DNA of 11,699 nt from an uncultured Oscillospiraceae bacterium (GTDB lineage: Bacteria; Bacillota; Clostridia; Oscillospirales; Acutalibacteraceae): NCBI GenBank assembly GCA_902495835.1, contig CABUYS010000035.1:1-11699 (forward strand). The letters are read 5' to 3'. A program made the translations under genes and the position numbers. Under the pieces are notes generated by a model. That model saw only the letters and a list, made by a program, of their open reading frames with translations. It had not been told where the DNA came from and ran no database searches. Positions 6,557 to 11,699 of the stretch are shown piece after piece (positions within the stretch are counted from its first letter, which is position 1; each line of letters opens with the position of its first letter).

Positions 6557-7370
6557 TTCTTTGATTTATCATGTTAGTTTTCCGAAACTTAATATATTCT
6601 TCGAGATATGCCCGATAGCGTTATCTTTTAAGCATATTTGCATATATTGGTACGGAATAATTCTTTCATTTGCTTTTCTGGCGGGATGTTTGTATGTAAG
6701 CAAAAATTTCAAAAAATTCAAACTGTCTGCAAACGATGTCTCAGACTTCATTATCGCCTCGTCTATTTGTGCAATAGTTTGTGCCCGAATTTATTATGTT
6801 TTATTTTATCCCGGAGATTTTTACAAAAATCATCCCGAAAAAATTTTTATGATTTCAGAAGGCGGAATTGCCATATACGGAGCTATAATAGGCGGAATAA
6901 TAGGAATTTTTTTGATGTGTAAAATAAAATCAAAATCTTTTCTGTCAGTTCTTGATTTAATGGCTCCGGGAGTTGTAATCGGTCAAGCAATTGGAAGATG
7001 GGGAAATTTTGTAAATCAGGAAGCGTTCGGAACTCCTACAACTTTGCCTTGGGGAATGTCCAGTGAAAACACTTCTTTTATGACAGTTCACCCGTGTTTT
7101 CTTTACGAATCTTTGGGGTGCTTAGCAATATTTTTCATACTTAATTTTTGCAATTCCAAGTTAAACCTAAAAAAAGGAACTGTATTTTTTATTTACACTG
7201 GACTATATGGTTTTTTGAGAGCATTTATAGAAAATTTAAGAACAGACAGTCTAATGATACCATACACACAAATAAAAACGTCTCAAGCATTAGCAATTTT
7301 CCTTTTTGTGTTTTCGATTTTTTCAATAATTTATCTCTACAAAAGAAAAATACCGTTAGCAAACAGCTAA
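6549..7370 (+). CDS. lgt: Prolipoprotein diacylglyceryl transferase
   Basis: Lgt is an integral membrane enzyme that transfers diacylglycerol from phosphatidylglycerol to the lipobox cysteine of prolipoproteins, the first step of lipoprotein maturation. The 273-residue product shows several hydrophobic spans (about 32-51, 66-86, 105-124, 190-201, 212-226 and 247-263). Family signatures are IYWYGII (32-38), EGGIAIYGAIIGG (104-116), the core IGQAIGRWGNFVNQEAFG (144-161) with R150, N153 and E158, HPCFLYES (181-188), and FLRAFIENLRTDS (222-234). Size is normal. ATG 6549 lies inside the end of the M16 gene (8-base overlap) and has no clear ribosome binding site, so translation is probably coupled to the peptidase. 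Lgt closes the plus-strand operon. Confidence 0.96.
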   Translation: MSSSLIYHVSFPKLNIFFEICPIALSFKHICIYWYGIILSFAFLAGCLYVSKNFKKFKLSANDVSDFIIASSICAIVCARIYYVLFYPGDFYKNHPEKIFMISEGGIAIYGAIIGGIIGIFLMCKIKSKSFLSVLDLMAPGVVIGQAIGRWGNFVNQEAFGTPTTLPWGMSSENTSFMTVHPCFLYESLGCLAIFFILNFCNSKLNLKKGTVFFIYTGLYGFLRAFIENLRTDSLMIPYTQIKTSQALAIFLFVFSIFSIIYLYKRKIPLANS

Positions 7371-7379
7371 CGGCTTTCT
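7353..7379 (+). terminator. Terminator at the end of the lgt operon
   Basis: CCGTTAGC (7353-7360) and GCTAACGG (7366-7373) form a perfect 8-bp stem with loop AAACA, followed by CTTTCTA. The lgt stop codon (7368-7370) lies in the right arm. The T run is interrupted, but the stem is strong. Confidence 0.75.
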
Positions 7380-7477
7380 ATATATAAAATAATCACCCCC
7401 AGCCTAGCTGAGAGTATTTCTTTAGTGAGCGAAGAGCTGCTTTATTAGCCACCTCTAAAGGAGGATGATAAAACCTG

Positions 7478-7908
7478 TTACTTGCTATCCATAAATTGGT
7501 CTTTACTCATAAATGTTAACTGTTCTCCTAGTTCATTTTATTTTAACTGATTTTTGATGTACTCCTTTATTTTTACTGCATTTTCCCTGCTAATATCCTC
7601 TATAACAAAATTCTCGGTGTATTATATTTGAATTTAAGACACATATCACCAGGATACTTTTTCCTTTCCAGAAATCCCATAAAATTTGATATGCTCATCT
7701 TTAGCGGTATTTCCAATAGCATATGTACATGGTCGAGACATAGTTCTGCCTCTACTATATTTACTCATTTCCATTTACATAGCTCTCTTAATATTGCTCC
7801 TATTCTAATCTCTTATACGAATAAAACACTTCCCTTATGTATTTTGGTGCAAATACTATATGGTATTTGCAGTTTCACTTTGTATATGATAAATTTTGTG
7901 TCATTCAT
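7478..7908 (-). pseudogene. tnpA: tnpA pseudogene, IS200/IS605-family Y1 transposase
   Basis: Read on the minus strand from ATG 7908 (MNDTKF), pieces of TnpA appear in all three frames. CKYHIVFAPKY is at 7871-7839. After a frameshift comes GAILRELCKWK, a TGA in place of Gly, then VNIVEAELCLDHVHMLLEIP. The HUH metal-binding pair is HVH at 7731-7723. SISNFMGFL follows, then in another frame GKSILV and FCYRGY (the GYY region near the catalytic tyrosine, 7593-7607) running into TAG. EYIKNQLK follows in a further frame shift, and the reading ends with NELGEQLT and a TAA at 7480-7478. At least three frameshifts and several in-frame stops show an old inactivation. Intact relatives are about 150 residues, matching the span. 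Confidence 0.88.
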
Positions 7909-8002
7909 TTTGATTTATCTTTAGGAGTTTTCACACCGCTAATCCATTTTACATCAAAGAGAGTTTTTTGTCCTTCTTAAATCGCTTAAGCTACCACTGA
8001 AT

Positions 8003-8027
8003 CACGCGGACTTTCGCGTGGTTTTTT
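8003..8027 (+). terminator. Hairpin with T run at the tnpA-upstream end of the IS
   Basis: CACGCG (8003-8008) and CGCGTG (8015-8020) form a 6-bp GC-rich stem around GACTTT, followed by GTTTTTT. As a plus-strand structure it resembles an intrinsic terminator. It is also at the place where IS200 elements carry a subterminal hairpin that can block read-through into tnpA or be bound by TnpA, so its origin is probably the element. Confidence 0.55.
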
Positions 8028-8032
8028 ACATA

Positions 8033-8059
8033 CAAAAATTCCCCGAGCTTTCCCGGGGA
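8033..8059 (-). terminator. Terminator of corA
   Basis: On the minus strand TCCCCG (8059-8054) and CGGGGA (8045-8040) form a GC-rich stem with an 8-base loop, followed by ATTTTT (8039-8034). It lies 50 bases after the corA stop. Confidence 0.75.
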
Positions 8060-8109
8060 TATATTTATACAATTTTTAATTTTACATTTTTACGAATCAA
8101 AAACCGCAA

Positions 8110-9021
8110 TTATAAAAATTTCTTTTTCTTAAGGTACCACAAACAGCCGATAATGGCGAGTATATTACCCAAAATGAACGCTTCGTATCCCCATTGCCAC
8201 GTTAATTCGGGCATATCGAAAAAGTTCATTCCATACCATGCAGTGGATATTGAAAGCGGCATAAATACTGTTGTTACTACTGTAAGAACTTTCATTATTT
8301 TGTTCTGACGAGCGTCTAACTGTGAATTATACACGTCTCGGAGCTGATTTGAAGTTTCTCTCAAGAACTGAGTTTCTTCACGCAATCTCTCGGTTCTTCT
8401 TACATAGTTTTCAAAATGATTTATATCTTCGGGAGAAAACATACCGTTTTCATTTTCTACAAGTTCATCTCCCAAATCTATGAGCTGTGCATAATATCTG
8501 TAAAACATTAACATTTCTTTTTTAAATCCTGACATAAGTCGGTTAAAATCATTTACTATTCCTCGAAGAAGTGCCGATTCCATGTTTATAAGTCGGTCTC
8601 CCATTTCTTCAAGGTATCTCAAATCGTTTTCTATGATTGTTTCAAGAAAATCGTATAAAAATCTTCCTATTTTTACTCCGCCATGAAATTTATTTTTTTT
8701 CATTTTTTTGATAATTGCTTTAACAAAATCATTATTATCTACAAAAATAATACTCCCAGGTCTTATTATAAAACCAAAATTATGTCTTTCCATTTTTTTG
8801 TCCTTACTTATAGAAGAAAAACATCCCGAAATACCGCTTGGATGTACTTTAGCTCGACAACATTGAGCGTTTTTGTAATTAGGTATTTCATTTTTTTCAA
8901 GCTTAAGGCTTGGTATCATATTTTCAAATTCGCTATCGGAAACAATTGTAACAAGGTCTCCCTCGTAATTTCCTAATGACGGATACTCAGCAAAACTTTC
9001 TTCAATTTTATAAAAAAACAT
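8110..9021 (-). CDS. corA: CorA-family magnesium/divalent cation channel
   Basis: CorA is a homopentameric inner-membrane channel that takes up Mg2+ (some relatives carry Co2+, Ni2+ or Zn2+). The 303-residue protein has the expected plan. A soluble N-terminal domain (to about 150) is followed by long charged stalk helices (about 165-240, for example HFENYVRRTERLREETQFL). Two membrane helices lie at the C-terminus (about 243-262 and 279-297), with the signature Y-G-M-N at 263-266 between them. The short tail KKKKFL is basic, as usual for the cytoplasmic end. ATG 9021 has AAAAGGAG seven bases upstream. It is transcribed alone, with its own promoter and terminator. Mg transport is the likeliest role, but the sequence does not exclude efflux or another divalent metal. 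Confidence 0.93.
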   Translation of the reverse strand: MFFYKIEESFAEYPSLGNYEGDLVTIVSDSEFENMIPSLKLEKNEIPNYKNAQCCRAKVHPSGISGCFSSISKDKKMERHNFGFIIRPGSIIFVDNNDFVKAIIKKMKKNKFHGGVKIGRFLYDFLETIIENDLRYLEEMGDRLINMESALLRGIVNDFNRLMSGFKKEMLMFYRYYAQLIDLGDELVENENGMFSPEDINHFENYVRRTERLREETQFLRETSNQLRDVYNSQLDARQNKIMKVLTVVTTVFMPLSISTAWYGMNFFDMPELTWQWGYEAFILGNILAIIGCLWYLKKKKFL

Positions 9022-9053
9022 ATTACCACTCCTTTTTAATATTTTATTATTAG

Positions 9054-9081
9054 ATTATACCACAAAAAATGTTATTTTCAA
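9054..9081 (-). promoter_or_regulatory. corA promoter with extended -10
   Basis: On the minus strand TTGAAA (9081-9076), a 16-base spacer and TATAAT (9059-9054) are present. The -10 box is preceded by TTGTGG, giving a TGn extended -10. The 12-mer TTGTGGTATAAT also occurs in the promoter of the phosphohexomutase gene. Confidence 0.75.
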
Positions 9082-9090
9082 TAAAAAACT

Positions 9091-9138
9091 AAAAATTAAG
9101 TCAAAAAACAATGCAAATTAACGCTTGCTTTTTGACTT
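9091..9138 (-). terminator. Long hairpin terminator after the phosphohexomutase gene
   Basis: AAGTCAAAAA (9138-9129 on the minus strand) pairs perfectly with TTTTTGACTT (9107-9098). Inside the stem a mismatch is followed by CAA/TTG and GC pairs around an 8-base loop. Downstream on the minus strand is AATTTTT (9097-9091). It lies 24 bases after the gene and just before the corA promoter, separating the two units. Confidence 0.75.
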
Positions 9139-9161
9139 TTAAATTTATTTTTTAAAAATTA

Positions 9162-10676
9162 TCACTTAACACCTTTATTTAAATCTGACATATCAAGAAA
9201 TTTATATTTTCTGAAAAACGGACAAACCAAATTCATCATAGATTTAATTCCCTGAGAAACATAACTTTCGGCATCCAAAACAATTACAGGGTCATGAACG
9301 CTTTTTCGAATCAACATCCAACCTTTTTGGCGTTTGCCTTTAAAATTGACTCTTATTCCTTCCACGTTTTTCTCATCGAGTTCCAAAAATTTATTTGTAT
9401 TTCCAAAATGTTTAAAATCTTTGAATAAATTTTGAATTTCTTCTTCTTGTGCGTTTGCTGAAATACGCATACTGATTCTCTCTTTTGCGTCGACAAGGTC
9501 TTTTATTATATCTTGCAAATTTCCATTTCTTTTTTTGCACTTTACCAGCTCAACAACTATTTTTGCAGCTAAAAATGCTCCATCGTCGAGAAAACCGTTT
9601 GACTTAAACGCTGCATGCCCAGATGATTCTATTGCAAGCGGGCAGTTTGCGCCTTTTTGATTGATTTTTTTCGCCATACTTATTACGTTATTGTATCCTC
9701 TTTTGTATCTGAACGGAACTCCTCCGAGTTTTTCAATAAAGGTATTGAGATAATCGGATGTAACAGAATCGGTTACTATTACTCCTTCGGGATTTTCATT
9801 TAAAGCTATAGCAGAAGATAGCGCGATAAACCTGTTTTTTGAAATTTCATGTCCGTCTGAATCCACAAATGCAGCTCTGTCAACATCGGTGTCGAAAATT
9901 ATGCCTAGGTCCGCACAGGATTTTGTCGTAGCTTCAACAATGGATTTCATAGCTTCAGAATTTTCCGGGTTCGGAACATGATTGGGGAAATTTCCGTCAG
10001 GATTCAAAAAAACACTTCCATTAATATCTGCCCCCAAAGGCTCTAAAACATTTGTGGCAAAAAAACCTCCGGCACCGTTTCCGGCGTCTACAACTATTTT
10101 TAAACTCTTAAGAGGTGTTTCGTCAGTTGTTTTCAGTCCGTCTTTTATAACCTGACGAAGATTTTCGCAATAGTAATTCATAAGGTTTATCTGACGCACA
10201 GTTCCGTATTTTTCGTTTGAAAAACTAACTTCGGTATCCGCTAAATTTAGTATTTCTTCAATATCGCGTTCGGAGACACCTCCGTCAGCAGTAAAAAATT
10301 TAAAACCGTTGCGATTAAATGGGTGATGACTGGCTGTAATCTGTATTGACGCAGTACAAGATAAAACGGAAATTGCCATATACATAGCGGGAGTCGACGC
10401 GAGCGAACAGTCATATACGCTTACTCCCATACTTCTCAGAGCGTTTATGACAACATTTTTTATACGCGAAGCGGAAAGTCTGGAATCGTGTCCTACTGCC
10501 ACGGAAATGGCAGGTATGGCTATTTTGTTTTTTTCGGATATCCAGTGCACAAATGCTAGGCAAATTTTTTCTATTACCTCATTTGTAAGGTTAATTTCTT
10601 CGCCTTTAACTCCTTCAAGTGCAATACCTCTTATGTCGGAACCGCTTTTAAGATATTTCATAGAGTTGTTATTCAT
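9162..10676 (-). CDS. Alpha-D-phosphohexomutase (phosphomannomutase/phosphoglucomutase family)
   Basis: The 504-residue cytoplasmic enzyme belongs to the alpha-D-phosphohexomutases, which interconvert hexose 1- and 6-phosphates through a phosphoserine and a bisphosphate intermediate. The four-domain layout is visible: the phosphoserine loop TASHHP (114-119, S116), the metal loop DTDVDR (262-267, with D262, D264 and D266), the sugar loop ESSGH (350-354), and a C-terminal phosphate-binding loop RKSVHDP (457-463). SDIRGI (13-18) and GHDSR (62-66) support the N-terminal domain. The variants TASHHP and DTDVDR differ from the common TASHNP and DGDxDR. As far as I recall, they mark a Firmicute/plant-like subfamily whose substrate is less well known. 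Glucose, mannose and glucosamine phosphates are all possible, so no symbol is given. ATG 10676 has AAAGGATGG about ten bases upstream. It has its own promoter and terminator. Confidence 0.92.
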   Translation of the reverse strand: MNNNSMKYLKSGSDIRGIALEGVKGEEINLTNEVIEKICLAFVHWISEKNKIAIPAISVAVGHDSRLSASRIKNVVINALRSMGVSVYDCSLASTPAMYMAISVLSCTASIQITASHHPFNRNGFKFFTADGGVSERDIEEILNLADTEVSFSNEKYGTVRQINLMNYYCENLRQVIKDGLKTTDETPLKSLKIVVDAGNGAGGFFATNVLEPLGADINGSVFLNPDGNFPNHVPNPENSEAMKSIVEATTKSCADLGIIFDTDVDRAAFVDSDGHEISKNRFIALSSAIALNENPEGVIVTDSVTSDYLNTFIEKLGGVPFRYKRGYNNVISMAKKINQKGANCPLAIESSGHAAFKSNGFLDDGAFLAAKIVVELVKCKKRNGNLQDIIKDLVDAKERISMRISANAQEEEIQNLFKDFKHFGNTNKFLELDEKNVEGIRVNFKGKRQKGWMLIRKSVHDPVIVLDAESYVSQGIKSMMNLVCPFFRKYKFLDMSDLNKGVK

Positions 10677-10713
10677 ATTAAAAAATCCATCCTTTTAATA
10701 ACATTGCCACGAC

Positions 10714-10742
10714 ATTATACCACAAGATTACATAAAGTTCAA
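10714..10742 (-). promoter_or_regulatory. Promoter of the phosphohexomutase gene, extended -10
   Basis: On the minus strand TTGAAC (10742-10737), a 17-base spacer and a perfect TATAAT (10719-10714) are preceded by TTGTGG, forming a TGn extended -10. It lies about 40 bases before the ATG and is the strongest promoter in the window. Confidence 0.8.
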
Positions 10743-10814
10743 TTTAATTATCACTATATAATGTTGTAAAAATTGAAAAAACTATTTACAAATTCATACA
10801 GTTGTGAAACAATA

Positions 10815-10820
10815 TATAAT
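10815..10820 (+). promoter_or_regulatory. Possible -10 box of the right-edge gene
   Basis: A perfect TATAAT lies 52 bases before the ATG at 10872 on the plus strand, but no good -35 is found at 16-18 bases (TTCATA at 10793 is the best). Another TATAAT at 10757-10762 is equally unsupported. In such AT-rich DNA these could be chance. Confidence 0.35.
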
Positions 10821-10871
10821 ATCTATAAAATTTATTATTAAAATAATTATTTTTAAAGGAGATTGATAATT

Positions 10872-11699
10872 ATGCCGGCATTAGAACCAAATCAAAAAGT
10901 GGAATTAGTAAAAGGTTATATCAAGAGTGCAATTGAACTACTAAAACCATATCGTATAAACGAAAAATCAACAGATGATAAAAGTTCTAAAATTAACACT
11001 GTAGAACAGAGCGACCATATAGAAATAAGTAATTTCAAAAGGCCAAAACTTCTTCACCACAGAAAAAATTATAAAAGTTTTATTAGTCTTATCGAAAAAT
11101 TTAATGAGTTTTTGAAAATATTCAAAGATGAAGTAGCTGAAGAAGCTCCGAGTATGTTATCAGAGTATGAGAGAATCTTGAACCAAAACAAAGATCTCAA
11201 AGATATACAAAACTTGCTTATTTTTTATATCACAAAAAAATTAGATGCGTTTAGAACGCTTAAACCTAAATTAATAAAAAACATAGATGATACACAACAA
11301 AAAATAGAAAAAACTAAAAACGAATTAAAAAAGCACCCCTTAAAAAACATAAAGAAAATCAAATTATTGATCGATTTAAGCAAGAATTTAAATAAAAGCG
11401 AAGAATATTTAAAACAATATAAATGTACAAATAAAAATTTAAAAAAATCGGCGTGGGAAAAAACGGACTCAAATGTATTTAAAAGCAGTACATTTTTTCA
11501 CACTATAATAAACCACAAAAACAACACCGGAATGGCAGGAATATTAGTTAACACTGATGAACAAATAAAAAGTCTAATTAAAAACGATGAATATAAACAT
11601 TCACGTTCAGAAAAGACAATAAAAAACTGCAAAAATATGCTAATAAAAAATTTTTTAAGTTGCTACGAAAAATATACCAAATGTGTTCGCGAAATTGAC
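10872..11699 (+). CDS. Unrecognised lysine-rich helical protein, 3' end outside window
   Basis: I do not recognise a family. The frame is open for 276 codons from ATG 10872 to the window edge without a stop. AAAGGAG at 10855-10861 lies ten bases upstream, so it looks like a real translated gene. The N-terminus (MPALEPNQKVELVKG) has no signal peptide, and no membrane segment is seen. The protein is rich in Lys, Asn, Ile and Glu, with long charged, probably alpha-helical runs. The clearest are KNIDDTQQKIEKTKNELKK (about 134-152) and KLLIDLSKNLNKSEEYLKQY (about 163-182), which could form a coiled coil. The second half has scattered Cys and a more globular FKSSTFFHTIINHKNN segment near 204-219. 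It is divergent from the phosphohexomutase gene and seems to have its own transcription. No catalytic motif is visible, so no function is proposed. Confidence 0.7.
   Translation, partial: MPALEPNQKVELVKGYIKSAIELLKPYRINEKSTDDKSSKINTVEQSDHIEISNFKRPKLLHHRKNYKSFISLIEKFNEFLKIFKDEVAEEAPSMLSEYERILNQNKDLKDIQNLLIFYITKKLDAFRTLKPKLIKNIDDTQQKIEKTKNELKKHPLKNIKKIKLLIDLSKNLNKSEEYLKQYKCTNKNLKKSAWEKTDSNVFKSSTFFHTIINHKNNTGMAGILVNTDEQIKSLIKNDEYKHSRSEKTIKNCKNMLIKNFLSCYEKYTKCVREID

Larger units (their letters stand above)
7384..8030 (-). mobile_element. Decayed IS200-type insertion sequence (single tnpA), ends approximate
   Basis: This stretch of about 650 bases holds the remains of one minus-strand Y1 (HUH) transposase gene and no tnpB, which is the IS200 layout; intact members are about 700 bases. 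Short hairpins near the ends fit IS200/IS605 elements: CAGC-CTA-GCTG at 7395-7405 and CCTC/GAGG around 7452-7464 beyond the 3' side of tnpA, and CACGCG/CGCGTG at 8003-8020 on the 5' side. Such elements lack terminal inverted repeats and target duplications, so the exact borders cannot be read here. It sits between the lgt and corA terminators, where insertion harms neither gene. No intact open frame remains, so it cannot move by itself. Confidence 0.8.

Noticed and set aside
7628..7924. Plus-strand open frame of 98 codons in the lgt-corA gap
   Set aside because: It is the antisense shadow of the decayed tnpA; its minus-strand readings match transposase and it has no ribosome binding site.
8018..8308. 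Plus-strand open frame of 96 codons at the corA 3' end
   Set aside because: It starts in the IS hairpin region and runs antisense through the corA terminator and the conserved GMN region.
10801..10812. TTGT-GAA-ACAA palindrome as an operator before the right-edge gene
   Set aside because: Only four bases per arm and a single occurrence; not distinguishable from chance.

Overview
The window is AT-rich chromosomal DNA from a low-GC Firmicute, most likely a clostridium-like organism. The signs are strong GGAGG ribosome binding sites, frequent TTG starts, sigma-A type promoters (TTGAAA-17-TATACT, TTGAAC-17-TATAAT), a YmfF/YmfH-type M16 peptidase pair beside lgt, and a transketolase split into two subunits. 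A finer placement (for example Oscillospirales) is only a guess. I see no tRNA, rRNA, CRISPR array or prophage.

Layout. (1) Positions 1-3541, minus strand: a promoter at about 3513-3541 drives cdd (cytidine deaminase), then the transketolase N- and C-terminal subunits, whose stop and start share one base. A glmU-like uridylyltransferase follows; its C-terminal acetyltransferase half is cut short and it ends in a small hairpin. A good ribosome binding site and ATG right after that hairpin mark the next gene, which leaves the window at base 1. (2) Positions 3638-7379, plus strand: a compact operon of a 109-residue secreted/membrane protein of unknown function, an M16 peptidase-like protein without the zinc motif, an M16 peptidase with HxxEH, and lgt (prolipoprotein diacylglyceryl transferase). 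It closes with a terminator that overlaps the lgt stop codon. (3) About 7384-8030: a decayed IS200-type insertion sequence. Its minus-strand transposase is broken by stops and frameshifts, and it lies between two convergent terminators. (4) Positions 8033-10742, minus strand: corA (divalent cation channel) and a phosphohexomutase gene. Each is its own unit with a promoter and a terminator, and the two promoters share a 12-base extended -10 element. (5) From 10872 to the right edge, plus strand: the first 276 codons of an unrecognised lysine-rich, helical protein.

How the genes may work together: cytidine deaminase and transketolase connect nucleoside salvage to the pentose phosphate pool. GlmU and the phosphohexomutase belong to sugar-phosphate and sugar-nucleotide metabolism feeding the cell envelope. 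Lgt, the M16 pair and the small membrane protein act at or near the cell surface. The points most worth following are the shortened GlmU, the small membrane protein beside the split-active-site M16 pair, and the unknown right-edge gene. I found no clear new defence or mobile system.
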